Counted from the stretch's first letter, positions 10,784 to 19,686 are shown. The stretch is DNA of 64,000 nucleotides from Rhodospirillaceae bacterium (GCA_018401495.1 JAGYJX010000012.1:1-64000), one strand, 5' to 3'. Notes: generated from the letters alone by a model not told the origin. Made by a program: numbers and translations.

Positions 10784-12208
10784 ATGGCCGCTGACCGCGA
10801 GACGCTCGGGCCGATCCTGCTGGCGCGCGGCGCCGACGCCGAGGTCTGCCGGCTGACCGCCCTGACGGTGCTGCCGGAGGGGGCCGAGCCGCCGGTGTTG
10901 AGCGTCGAGGGGATGGAGGCGCCGCCGGCCGTTTGCCTGCACGCGCGGCTGGGCCGCGCCGTCTGGCGCTACCAGTTCGAAGTGCCGGCGCGGCCCGATG
11001 CACGCTACCGCCTTGGCGGCGTCGACTACACGGTCTGCGCCGACCTCACGGGCGATACCCGGATCGCCTACGTGTCGTGCAACGGACAGGAGAACGGCGA
11101 CCACCGCCGCCGGATCGAGGAGCGCAACGTCATGTGGCGCCGGCTTGCCGACGAGCACGACCGCGCGCCGTTCGGCCTGATGCTGCAGGGCGGCGACCAA
11201 CTCTACGCCGACGAGGTGCTGAACAGCCATCCGACGCTGCGGGCCTGGTCCAAGGCCCGGACCTCGCGCAAGCCCGGCTACGAGTTCACCGCCGACGCGC
11301 GCGAGGCGGCCGAGCGGTTCTACCTGGAACGCTATCTCACGCTGTACGGCCAGCCGGGGATAGCGCATCTGTGCGCCCGGGTGCCGTCGCTGATGATGTG
11401 GGACGACCACGACATCTTCGACGGCTGGGGCAGCCATCCCCCTTCCACCCTGGACAGCCCGGTGGGACGCGGCGTGTTCGAGCTGGCGCGGCAGGCCTTC
11501 GCGGTCTTCCAACTCGGCCTGTCGCACGCGGAGATCGAGGCCGCGGGCCAGACCTTCGGGTACGCGGCGACGTTTCCGGGGTTCACCGTGGTGGCCCCCG
11601 ACCTGCGCTCCGAGCGCCGCCCGGACCGGGCCATGGGGCCGGCTTGCTGGCAGGCCTTCGAGCGGGACCTGGAGGCCGGCGAACCCGACGACCGGCTGCT
11701 GGTGATGTCCAGCGTACCGGCCCTCGGCCCACGGCTCAGCTACGTCGAGCGGCTCATGACGGTGTTCCCAGGCATCCGCAAGTACAAGGACGATCTGCGC
11801 GACCAGTGGCAGAGCCGCGAGCACCGGGAAGAGTGGAAGCGCTTCCTGCTGGCGCTCGAGCGAAAGCGCCTCGGTCATCGTCGCGGCGTCACCGTCGTGT
11901 CCGGCGAAATCCACTTGGCGACCCGTGGCGAGATGCCGATCGGCGACGGCGCGGTCCTGCACCAACTCGTCGCGTCCGGGATCTCCCATCCGGCGCCGCC
12001 GGTCGCCTACGCGGCCGGCCTGGGGCTCCTGGCGACCCTCGGCGAGGATCCCCTGCCGGACCGGCCGATCAGGCTGCGCCCGCTCCCCGGCCGCCGCTGG
12101 ATCTACGCCGCCGAGCGCAATTACCTGGTGCTGGAGCGGCGGGACGGCGCCTGGTCGGCGTCCTGGGAACTCGAAACCAGCGGGCGGACCCCGGACCTGG
12201 CGATCTGA
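10784..12208 (+). CDS. PhoD-like metallophosphatase
   Basis: 474-residue metallophosphoesterase of the alkaline phosphatase D type. Visible metal-binding motifs are LQGGDQLYADEV (near 11190), MWDDHDIFDGWG (near 11396) and VSGEIHLATRGE (near 11900). No signal peptide is seen, which is unusual for PhoD enzymes but common in this cytoplasmic sub-branch. The ATG at 10784 is assigned; a longer in-frame upstream extension is very Arg-rich and unlikely. Substrate unknown (phosphodiester or phosphomonoester). Confidence 0.83.
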   Translation: MAADRETLGPILLARGADAEVCRLTALTVLPEGAEPPVLSVEGMEAPPAVCLHARLGRAVWRYQFEVPARPDARYRLGGVDYTVCADLTGDTRIAYVSCNGQENGDHRRRIEERNVMWRRLADEHDRAPFGLMLQGGDQLYADEVLNSHPTLRAWSKARTSRKPGYEFTADAREAAERFYLERYLTLYGQPGIAHLCARVPSLMMWDDHDIFDGWGSHPPSTLDSPVGRGVFELARQAFAVFQLGLSHAEIEAAGQTFGYAATFPGFTVVAPDLRSERRPDRAMGPACWQAFERDLEAGEPDDRLLVMSSVPALGPRLSYVERLMTVFPGIRKYKDDLRDQWQSREHREEWKRFLLALERKRLGHRRGVTVVSGEIHLATRGEMPIGDGAVLHQLVASGISHPAPPVAYAAGLGLLATLGEDPLPDRPIRLRPLPGRRWIYAAERNYLVLERRDGAWSASWELETSGRTPDLAI

Positions 12209-12342
12209 AGGATCCTCACGGCGCTCCTATCCGCTTGCACCCGCGTCGCAAACCTATTGCCTATAAGACGAATTCCGCGTCCAACTAGCGGTCGAGCGAG
12301 TGGCGTAGGGCCTCGCGCGCAGCACCAGGGAGGGAGGCAATC

Positions 12343-13902
12343 TTGCCAACACGATCCGCGTCGGCGTCCGGCGCCAGTTATGATTCCACCAGCATCGCCT
12401 TCCACTGGATCACGGTCGTCCTGGTGCTGGCGATGTTCCTGCTGGCCACCTTCCCCGGCGTGATCAAGGGCTCGATCGACCTGCACAAGGCGCTCGGCTT
12501 CGTGGTGTTCGGCCTTGTCGTGCTGCGGGTGATCTGGAGGGTATCCCTCGGCCGGTCCCGCCGGCCGGAGCCGGACGAGCCGCTGCTGTTGAGGCTCGCC
12601 GCCAAGGGCGCGCACATCGCGATCTACGGGCTGCTTCTCACCGCGCCGGTTCTGGGCTGGCTGTACCTCGACGCCAAGGCGATCGACGTGCACCCGTTCG
12701 GGATCATGGCGATCGAGCTACCCGCCGTCTTCTACTACGATCGCGAACTGGCGATGACGATCTACGAGTGGAAGCGGGTGGTGGTGTACAGCCTGCTGGC
12801 GTTGCTCGTCGTGCACGCGGCGGCGGCGATCGTCTACCACGCGATGATCCGCAAGGACGGCGTGCTGCGCTCGATGCTGCCGCGAACCTGGGGCAGCACC
12901 GGGATCGCGATCGCGGCGGCCGCCCTGATCGGCTTCGCCCCCGACTCCGGGAGGGCGCAGGAACCGTTTGACGCCAACAAGTTTGCCGCCGAGCTCGCCG
13001 CCTCGCTTGCCAAGTCGTGCCCGATGGCGAACCCGGGCGACGTCGATGCCCACGAGGCCTGCCGCCGCAACATCGGCACCGGGATCGAGGCCGTCATGCG
13101 CACCGACTACATCCTGTTCGGTGGTCAGCAGCCGGCCAAGGCGTGGCTGAAGGACAAGAAGACCTCGGTGTTCCGCGGCGACCTGTACCAGGACATGTAC
13201 ATGTCGATGTACATGTACACCGGCCAATACCGCGTCCAGAAGGCGCCCGACGGGCTGACGACGATCGGCGTCCAGGCGTATTTCCGCAACGCCATGCCGG
13301 CGGGCCGCTACCCCTACCCGTTCTGGCATGCCGAAGCGAAGTGGAAGGCATACGAGAACTCGAACGAAATGCGCTTCCGGATCGACGAGGCCGGCAAGGT
13401 GGTGTTCGCCTACCGCGCCGACATCGGCTCCGACGAAAACCGCGGCGAGTACAAGCCGGTTGAGCGCCCGACCTTCCTTGGCGAGTGGATGTGGCGGGAC
13501 GACAGCGGCCAGGCGCAGCCGTCGGTGGCGTTGTTCTCGGAAATCTACAGCCCGGACAATCCCAGCCTGGCTCCCCTGGACGACGCCTATCGCAAGATGG
13601 CGATCAACTTCCGCGACGCCGACTGCACCGTCTGCCACATGCCCGAAGGGCATCGGAAGATGAACAAGCTCACGCTGCTGCAGACGCCCTATCACGCCGC
13701 CAGCGCCATCGACGCGGTGCTGGACGAGGTCCGCACCGGCAAGATGCCGGTCGACGACTACAACGACCCGAAGCCGCTGCCGGACAAGCTGCGCACCGAG
13801 CTTCTGGAGAACGGCGACACTTTCAAGCGCCTGCTCGAAACCGCCGACGCCTGGGAGCGTGCCAACAACCGCCCGAAGGCCCGCCCGGCGCCGATCAACT
13901 GA
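12343..13902 (+). CDS. Cytochrome b561 fused to a periplasmic CxxCH haem domain
   Basis: 519 residues from TTG 12343, which follows a strong GGGAGGG site. Residues 15-180 form a di-haem cytochrome b561 with four helices and paired His ligands (FHWITVVL, DLHKALGF, KGAHIAIYG, VVHAAAAIVYH). A fifth hydrophobic segment (about 186-205, ending GRAQ) resembles an internal signal anchor, followed by about 310 periplasmic residues with one haem c motif CTVCH at residues 428-432 and CPMANPGD and EACRR segments. Such a fusion would carry electrons between quinone and a periplasmic partner. I do not recognise the C-terminal domain's family. Downstream is a strong terminator. Confidence 0.8.
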   Translation: MPTRSASASGASYDSTSIAFHWITVVLVLAMFLLATFPGVIKGSIDLHKALGFVVFGLVVLRVIWRVSLGRSRRPEPDEPLLLRLAAKGAHIAIYGLLLTAPVLGWLYLDAKAIDVHPFGIMAIELPAVFYYDRELAMTIYEWKRVVVYSLLALLVVHAAAAIVYHAMIRKDGVLRSMLPRTWGSTGIAIAAAALIGFAPDSGRAQEPFDANKFAAELAASLAKSCPMANPGDVDAHEACRRNIGTGIEAVMRTDYILFGGQQPAKAWLKDKKTSVFRGDLYQDMYMSMYMYTGQYRVQKAPDGLTTIGVQAYFRNAMPAGRYPYPFWHAEAKWKAYENSNEMRFRIDEAGKVVFAYRADIGSDENRGEYKPVERPTFLGEWMWRDDSGQAQPSVALFSEIYSPDNPSLAPLDDAYRKMAINFRDADCTVCHMPEGHRKMNKLTLLQTPYHAASAIDAVLDEVRTGKMPVDDYNDPKPLPDKLRTELLENGDTFKRLLETADAWERANNRPKARPAPIN

Positions 13903-13922
13903 GGCGTCGCGTCGAACGGCTC

Positions 13923-13956
13923 GGGGCGGCCCGTCGGGGCCGCCCCGTTTCGTTTC
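13923..13956 (+). terminator. Intrinsic terminator after the b561 fusion gene
   Basis: Stem GGGGCGGCC (13923-13931) and GGCCGCCCC (13938-13946) with a 6-base loop, followed by GTTTCGTTTC. It separates the fusion gene from the converging EthD gene. Confidence 0.75.
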
Positions 13957-14641
13957 ACACCACCACGTGGGTCTCGACCAGGAAGGTCGAGATCTCGGCG
14001 ACGAACTCGCCGGCGTGCGACATCAGGGTCCGGCCGGCGTCCGAGCCGAACGCCGCGTCCAGGCCGTCGCCGTCGCGGAACCAGAGTTCGACGATCCCGT
14101 CGATCGGCATGGCCTCGTAAGCCGCCGGACGGTTGCGGCCGAGCGCGCGATCGAAGATCAGGTTCTGGGTGTAGCCCATCACCTGCGGCAACCGCTTGAT
14201 GAGCATCGAGTGCACGTCGAACCACTCGCGCTGGAAGACCTCGTGGCTGATGTCGGGGCGACGCTTCAGGGTCGACATCCGCTTGAGGAGCGGCACGCCG
14301 GCCGGGGTCGGGATCACCACGCGCGGGATCGCGGTGATGAGCTTCAGGTCGCCGATCAGGTTCGCCTCGTCGGCGGCGAGGGCGCCGACATGCTCGGACG
14401 CGAAGGCCGTCGCCATCGACGGCAGATCGTCGAACCACAACTGCGAGAACCCGTCGACCTCCAGGCTGCCGCGCGGGTGGTTGATGGCCCGCTGCCGGCG
14501 GTCGACGACATGGTTCTGGTGATAGCCCCGAAGGCCTGGCAGCCGGCCCGCGAGCGGACCATGACGCTCGCGCCAATGCTGCCGGAACTCGGCGACGCCG
14601 AGGTCGGCGCGCTTCTGGATCAACCCCATCCTGACGATCAC
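13955..14641 (-). CDS. Tandem EthD-domain protein
   Basis: 228 residues built of two EthD (dimeric alpha-beta barrel) units: residues 1-105 (MGLIQKRADLGVAEFRQHW, HGPLAGRLPGLRGYHQN) and residues 112-225 (STLKRRPDISHEVFQREWF, RLPQVMGYTQNLIFD). The GTG at 14641 is chosen because GGGAGGACC lies just upstream and the reading VIVRMGLIQK matches relatives. EthD proteins are small ligand-binding or ring-opening-associated proteins in catabolic clusters; no catalytic role can be assigned here. Confidence 0.8.
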   Translation of the reverse strand: MIVRMGLIQKRADLGVAEFRQHWRERHGPLAGRLPGLRGYHQNHVVDRRQRAINHPRGSLEVDGFSQLWFDDLPSMATAFASEHVGALAADEANLIGDLKLITAIPRVVIPTPAGVPLLKRMSTLKRRPDISHEVFQREWFDVHSMLIKRLPQVMGYTQNLIFDRALGRNRPAAYEAMPIDGIVELWFRDGDGLDAAFGSDAGRTLMSHAGEFVAEISTFLVETHVVV

Positions 14642-14811
14642 GGCGGTCCTCCCTGGCAGGCGCGGTCGCGATCGGCCGCCCTCGAAGTGTGCGACGGTTC
14701 CCGCGGCGTCGCCAGGGATCACGGCCGCGCCGAGGGCGGGCCGGCTTGCCAGCGCGGCACGGCTCGGGCTATCGACGAGACTGTCCCGCCCCCGTTGCGA
14801 TCGGATGTCCC

Positions 14812-15845
14812 GTGCCGACCTACACCCCCGCCGCGCTGACCGACCTGATCACCCGGGTGTTCGAGAACAGCCGGGTGGCGCCCGCCACCGCCCGGGTGGT
14901 TGCCGAGGCGCTGGTCCGGGCCGAGGCCGACGGCATCTCCAGCCATGGGGTCGCGCGCGTGCCGCCTTACGCCGAGCAGGCGATGAACGGCAAGGTCGAC
15001 GGCTACGCCGAGCCGGCGCTGAGCCGCACCGCGACGGCCGTGCTGGACGTCGATTCCCGGATCGGCTTCGCGTTTCCGGCGATCCGCCTCGGCCTCGACG
15101 CCGCCGCCGACATCGTCGGCGACACCGGCATCGTCGCGATCGCGATCCGGCGCAGCCATCATTTCGGCGTCGCCGGCCATCACGTCGAGGATGCCGCCAG
15201 GCGCGGGCTGATGGCGATCGCGTTCTCCAACACCCCGGCGGCGATCGCGCCCTGGGGCGGTGCCCGGGCGCTGTTCGGCACCAACCCGATCGCCTTCGCC
15301 TGCCCGCGCGCCGACGGCCCCGACGGCGCGAAGCGGGCGCCGCTGGTGATCGACCTGTCGGTGTCGACGGTCGCCCGCGGCAAGGTGGTGCTGGCCGCCA
15401 AGGCGGGGAGCCGATCCCCGACGACTGGGCGCTGGACGCCGACGGCAACCCGACCACCGACGCCGCGGTCGCCCTGGAAGGCTCGATGGCGCCGCTCGGC
15501 GGGCGTTCGGCAGGCGCCAAGGGGTCGGCGCTCGGGCTGATGATCGAGTTGCTGTGCGGCGCCCTGACCGGCTCGAATTTCGGCTACCAGGGGTCGTCGT
15601 TCTTCGAGCCCACGGGGGCGCCGCCATCCATCGGTCACCTGATCCTGGTCATGGACCCCAACGCCTTCGGCGGCGGGGCCGGAACCGTCGCCCGGGCCGA
15701 GGAGATGTTCGCCGAGATCCTGAAGCAGCCGGGCACCCGGCTGCCCGGCGACGGCCGGCTGGCGCGGCGAGCGGCGGCGCCCGGAGGCATCGCGATCCCG
15801 GAAGCCCTGGCGCGCGACCTGGAGACCCGGGCGACCGTTCAGTAG
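14812..15845 (+). CDS. LDH2/MDH2-family NAD(P)-dependent dehydrogenase (one frameshift)
   Basis: About 344 residues of the malate/L-lactate dehydrogenase family that includes ureidoglycolate, delta-1-piperideine and (2R)-sulfolactate (ComC) dehydrogenases. Hallmarks are AEADGISSHGVARVPPY, SHHFGVAGHH, FSNTPAAIAPWGG, LFGTNPIAFACP and DLSVSTVARGKV. GTG 14812 is the likely start; the ATG at 14805 is in another frame. The frame breaks near 15409 where one G appears missing from a G run (AKAG then EPIPDDWALDADG). The tail overlaps the converging protease-like gene by 7 bases. A role with the SuyAB-like genes 9 kb away is only a possibility. Confidence 0.82.
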
Positions 15846-16849
15846 GTCCGGTCCAGCCGCAGCCAAGTCCGGCGATCACGCGATTTCACCACGACGTCCC
15901 GCACCTGCCCCTTGGAGAGAACCTTGAGCGGCACGTCGACGCCGGCGGACCCGAGCGCCCGGACACCGCGCCAGAGCGCCTCGAGCTGACGGACCGGAGC
16001 CTCGCCGAGGCCCAGGATCACATCCCCCGGCACGATGCCGGCGCCGTCCGCCGGGCCACCGGGCGACACCCGGGCCACCACCAGCGCCCCGCCGGAAGGC
16101 TCGGGGTAGAGGCCGATCCAGGGGCTGGCCGGCGACGACGGCTTCCCGAACGCCAGCAGGTCGGCGAGGATCGGCGGCAGCAGGTCGATCGGCACGAACA
16201 TGTTGCCCGGCGGGCCGACACCGTCGCCCGCCGTGTCGCCGACGATCAACGACCCGATCCCGACCAGCCGCCCCTCGGAATCGAACAGGCCGGCGCCGCC
16301 GAAGTTGGGGATCGGCGGGGTTGTGTAGACGGCGCTGTCCAGCAGGTACTCCCAGCCGCCGGCGAAGCTGCGACGGCCGACCACCAGGGTCGGCCCGACC
16401 ACACCCGGCGCCGCCGCCACCGTCGCCGCTCCCGCCGACAGGCCGTCGGCCGAGCCGAGACGGGCCGGGACAGCCTTGAGCGGCGTCAACGCGCGCAACA
16501 GGCCGAACCCGGACTCATGATCGTAAGCGACGATCTCGGCCGGAACCCGTCGACCGTCGGCCTCGACGACGCTGACCTCATCGGCCTCCATGATCAGGTA
16601 GCCGATGGTGACCACGAGGCCACCCTGGTCGATGACGACGCCGCCGCCCCGACGTTCGGTCCCGAGAGAGCCGGCGGAACGGGAGTCGGATGGCACCCGC
16701 GACTCGACCATCACGACGGCGGCCGTGGCGATGGAGGCGGCCGGCGCATCGGCGGCCGTGGCGGGGCGCGATCCCGGAACGACCGACAGCAGCGCGACCG
16801 TGCTGACGACAAGACGTAACAGCCGCATCGGGCCTGATCGCATGTCCAT
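15839..16849 (-). CDS. S1C (HtrA-like) protease fold with PDZ domain but no catalytic triad
   Basis: 336-residue exported protein: signal peptide residues 1-33, chymotrypsin-like domain about 40-235, PDZ about 245-330 (GGALVVARVSPGGPADGAGI). The three catalytic positions are replaced: the His site of TNNHVV reads TIGYLI (Tyr84), the Asp site of TDLALL reads SGFGLL, and the nucleophile loop GNSGGPL reads PNFGGAGL. It should bind peptides or proteins in the periplasm without cleaving them. The start ATG has GGAAGG upstream. It shares 7 bases with the end of the dehydrogenase gene. Confidence 0.78.
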   Translation of the reverse strand: MDMRSGPMRLLRLVVSTVALLSVVPGSRPATAADAPAASIATAAVVMVESRVPSDSRSAGSLGTERRGGGVVIDQGGLVVTIGYLIMEADEVSVVEADGRRVPAEIVAYDHESGFGLLRALTPLKAVPARLGSADGLSAGAATVAAAPGVVGPTLVVGRRSFAGGWEYLLDSAVYTTPPIPNFGGAGLFDSEGRLVGIGSLIVGDTAGDGVGPPGNMFVPIDLLPPILADLLAFGKPSSPASPWIGLYPEPSGGALVVARVSPGGPADGAGIVPGDVILGLGEAPVRQLEALWRGVRALGSAGVDVPLKVLSKGQVRDVVVKSRDRRTWLRLDRTY

Positions 16850-16974
16850 CGGAACCTTCCAGAATAAAGGTTAACAGTTGACATGGGCGGCGGCGGCGGG
16901 GTTTCCAGTCCCGGCGTGGCGGAATTCGGCCGGGTCTGCTATCGTTACCCAGGGAACGGACCGGGGTGTGGACC

Positions 16975-17352
16975 ATGGCGCGTGGACAGGACTACGTTCG
17001 GGCAAAGGCCCAGGAGGCGCTCGACGCCACCGGCGGAAACCGTCACGAGGCGGCCCTGCTGCTTCGGGTCTGGGCGGAAGCGGACGCCAAGCTGTACAAG
17101 GCCCTGACGGCGCCACTGCTGGCCAATCTGGCGGCGCTGGCGGTGCAGCGTGCGGCGGTGCCGAATGGCCGGATCGGCCGACCACGCCCGCCGATCCGCG
17201 AGGCTGAACTGCTGGCAGCGATCGGCTCGCGCGGCAGCCAGACCATGTCGAGCACCCGCAGCAACCCTTCCCCGCCCCCGCAGGGCAGCGTCCGACACAA
17301 GCAGGCGGTCACGCTGTTGGCTTCCGCCTATCGACGCAAGCCGCTCGGTTGA
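16975..17352 (+). CDS. Conserved-looking hypothetical protein
   Basis: 125 residues, soluble, Ala/Arg-rich and helical. Residues 1-60 (DYVRAKAQEALDATGGNRHEA then LLLRVWAEADAKLYKAL) resemble a small helical bundle; the C-terminal third is Ser/Pro-rich and probably disordered, ending in a basic helix. The start ATG is chosen over the in-frame GTG at 16966. Third-position GC is high, supporting real coding. No family recognised. Confidence 0.6.
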   Translation: MARGQDYVRAKAQEALDATGGNRHEAALLLRVWAEADAKLYKALTAPLLANLAALAVQRAAVPNGRIGRPRPPIREAELLAAIGSRGSQTMSSTRSNPSPPPQGSVRHKQAVTLLASAYRRKPLG

Positions 17353-17410
17353 GGCGGCTACCCGCCGGTCCGGCCGCAGGCAGCCGACGCCGCCGAGGGG
17401 CGGCCGGGCG

Positions 17411-18052
17411 TCACTTCGGACGCGCGACCAGCATGTTCTCGTAGAGCGAGGCGATGTAGGTCGGATCGGCGCCAATCTGCTGGTTGGTGCGCGACCGGTG
17501 CTCGGCGGTCTCCGCCACGCCGGCCGATACCATGATCGGGGCCGGCTCGTCCGGAACCACCGCCAGGCCGGTCTTCTCGAGGCCGCCGAGAATGTCCTGG
17601 CTCTGCTTGCGGAAGCGCTGGAACGACGCGTCGAACATCGAGGAGTCGCGGCGCGAGCTGGGATTCGAGGCGCGCGACAGCGCCATCGAGAAGATGTCGA
17701 GGATCAGGTTGGCGTTGCGGCTCTCCAGCCACGCGTTGATCATCGCCCCCCAGACGGCGGAGACGTAGGCCTTCGAGCCCGATCCCATCAACCCCTTGGA
17801 CAGGGTCTGGTCGGCCGCCGCCAACATCTCGTCGGTGGGGCTCTTCGGAACGATCACGAACCCCGCCAGTTCCAGGGACTCGATGACGTCCTTGGCGTCC
17901 TTCTGGTACTTCTCCCACTCGTTCTCGATCAGGAACGAGCCAAGGATATCCACCTCGTTGTTCTGGACGTTGTTGAGGAACTTGGCGAATTCCTTCGCGA
18001 AGTGCTCGATGATGGTAGGCTGTGGGCGTGGAGCCGGTGTCCTGCCGCGCAT
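17411..18052 (-). CDS. Hypothetical protein with an internally repeated motif
   Basis: 213 residues, soluble and helical. Two copies of one motif are visible: LELAGFVIVPKSPTDEML (about residues 60-77) and LEKTGLAVVPDEPAPIMV (about 160-177), each followed by an Ala-rich helix; the first is followed by VSAVWGAMINA. The start ATG at 18052 follows AGGAAAGAG. It lies downstream of, and in the same direction as, the response-regulator group but after a 203-base gap. Function unknown. Confidence 0.65.
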   Translation of the reverse strand: MRGRTPAPRPQPTIIEHFAKEFAKFLNNVQNNEVDILGSFLIENEWEKYQKDAKDVIESLELAGFVIVPKSPTDEMLAAADQTLSKGLMGSGSKAYVSAVWGAMINAWLESRNANLILDIFSMALSRASNPSSRRDSSMFDASFQRFRKQSQDILGGLEKTGLAVVPDEPAPIMVSAGVAETAEHRSRTNQQIGADPTYIASLYENMLVARPK

Positions 18053-18255
18053 GCCGTCTCTTTCCTCTTGGAGAGTTGCCGGCCGGGCCTGCCGAGAGGA
18101 CCCTGCCGAACGTCAATCTTCCCCCATTGGGCGCCGACCCCGGCGCCTTCTTGCGGGCAGCGCCTCATCGACAGAATCGGTAGTGTAGCCGAAAAACGTT
18201 TCTTTCAAAACGCTAAGGCGGCGACCTGCAGGCGGAACGTGATCGACGCCGGCGA

Positions 18256-18666
18256 TCAGGATGGCGTCTTCGGCCGCAGGAAGCGAGGCGGCGACGGGAT
18301 GTTGATCCGCTCCTCCGCACCCGGCAGATCGCGCCAGTCCCGCGCGGTCCCCTGCAGCAGCCGCGCCTTGAGACGCTTGGCTCGCCGGGCGGCGTCGCCG
18401 CCGATCCGGCTGCGTTGCCAGGCCGGCAGGGCGTCGAACGCCGCGCTGGCGGTTCGAAGATCGGCGGTACGACCGGATCGATAGGCCCTATTGACCTCGC
18501 GGGCGACAACGCTCGCCGGGCCGAGTTCGGCGGTCACGGTTTCGGACAGCAGCCCGAGGGCCTGACGATCCCGCGCATCGATCTCGTTCATGCTCGCACC
18601 GTCCGACGGTCGTCCGACAGGAAACAAATAATGCAGCCGCGCCGCGCTGTCATGCGTCTCGCTCAT
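18256..18666 (-). CDS. Hypothetical protein in the response-regulator operon
   Basis: 136 residues from ATG 18666, which has a GGGAGGGTGG site. The protein is Arg/Ala-rich and helical, with a central segment ETVTAELGPASVVAREVNRA and a Pro-rich C-terminus. Its start overlaps the preceding gene's end by 17 bases, so the two are co-translated. No family recognised. Confidence 0.6.
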   Translation of the reverse strand: MSETHDSAARLHYLFPVGRPSDGASMNEIDARDRQALGLLSETVTAELGPASVVAREVNRAYRSGRTADLRTASAAFDALPAWQRSRIGGDAARRAKRLKARLLQGTARDWRDLPGAEERINIPSPPRFLRPKTPS

Positions 18667-19183
18667 CGCCACCACCCTCCCGGTCGTCACCGTCCGCCCG
18701 GAACTTCCGCTTGGCTTCGCCGAAGGCCTCGATGATGGCGCTCTCCACCACCCCGCCACGGCCGGTGATGCGGTTGGCGAGCACCACGTAGAGGGCGTCG
18801 ATGTGCAGGCACACCACTTTCACCTGCCGATCGTCCAGCCGCGACAGGCCGGAAACGAAATCGTTGAGGGACTTGCCGATCAGGGTCAGCAGATCGTAGC
18901 CGATCGTCCCGCCGGCCCCCTTGATCTCGAGCGACGACCCGTAGAGGTGGGCGACCAGCGCCTTCTGATCGGCCGGCAACGGCCCGGTCTCGGCGACCAG
19001 CCGGCGCATCGCCATCAGGCGGTCGGCGATGTCGGTGGTGAAGGCGTCGCGCGAGCGGTGCACGACCGCCTCGAGCTTGCGGATGGTCTCGGGCGTCAGC
19101 CTGAGATCGAACCCGGTGGTCAGGTTCACGGCCTTCTTCTTGAGATCCGCCCGGGGCGGAATGATCTGCGCGCGGCGTGCCAC
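18650..19183 (-). CDS. Hypothetical helical protein, possibly HPt-like, next to a response regulator
   Basis: 177 residues from GTG 19183 (GGCGG upstream, 8 bases after the regulator's stop). The middle (LVAHLYGSSLEIKGAGGTIGYDLL, spanning about residues 78-101) recalls the H-x3-KG-x-G-x2-G-x2-L pattern of histidine phosphotransfer domains, but the His spacing is not canonical. The C-terminal part (VKVVCLHIDALYVVLANRI) is a long helix. The context with an overlapping downstream gene and a CheY-like upstream gene supports a signalling role; this is inference. Confidence 0.6.
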   Translation of the reverse strand: MARRAQIIPPRADLKKKAVNLTTGFDLRLTPETIRKLEAVVHRSRDAFTTDIADRLMAMRRLVAETGPLPADQKALVAHLYGSSLEIKGAGGTIGYDLLTLIGKSLNDFVSGLSRLDDRQVKVVCLHIDALYVVLANRITGRGGVVESAIIEAFGEAKRKFRADGDDREGGGDERDA

Positions 19184-19191
19184 GGCCCGCC

Positions 19192-19686
19192 TCAGCGCTC
19201 GCCGTCGCGGCGTTCCGGCCCGCCGAACGGCACCTGACGGCGGCGGCGGTCCGGACCGAAATAGCCGTCGGCGTTGACGAAGGCACGCGGCCGGGCGATC
19301 ACCGCCACCAGCCGCCGGTAGAGGCCCTCGACGTTGAACGGCTTGGCGAGGAATTCCGACACGCCCATGTCGCGCGCCCGGATGACGTAGTCCTCCTCGG
19401 AATTGGCGGTCAGCATGATGATCGGAATCATCCGGTCGGCGGAATCCGGAGCGTTGCGGATCCAGTCGATCAGCGCCAGGCCGTTCTCCGGCTGCAGGTG
19501 ATACTCGGTGATGATCACGTCCACCGGGTTGCGCCGGAGCAGCTTGCGGGCCCGCTCGACGGAGTTCGCCGTGCGCACCGCGGTCGCGCCCAGCATGCTG
19601 AGGATGTCCTGGATCAGCTTGGCGGAAAGCGGATTCTCGTCGACGATGAGGAAGCTGACCTTGGAGAAGTCGATCTTCTCGGGCAT
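19192..19686 (-). CDS. Single-domain response regulator with Glu at the phosphoacceptor site
   Basis: 164 residues: a CheY-like receiver (residues 8-130) plus a basic tail with GPDRRRR. The acidic pair is D16-E17, the switch Thr is in IIMLTANSEED and the conserved Lys in FLAKPF. The strand-3 phosphoacceptor position reads TEYHL, giving Glu61 instead of Asp. Glu can mimic phosphorylation, so the protein may be locked active or phosphorylation-independent. There is no output domain. It is the first gene of a set with the HPt-like protein. Confidence 0.83.
   Translation of the reverse strand: MPEKIDFSKVSFLIVDENPLSAKLIQDILSMLGATAVRTANSVERARKLLRRNPVDVIITEYHLQPENGLALIDWIRNAPDSADRMIPIIMLTANSEEDYVIRARDMGVSEFLAKPFNVEGLYRRLVAVIARPRAFVNADGYFGPDRRRRQVPFGGPERRDGER

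Noticed and set aside
18190..18235. Possible terminator CGTTT-loop-AAACG followed by T-run on the minus strand
   Set aside because: The stem is only about 5 base pairs and AT-rich; too weak to call.
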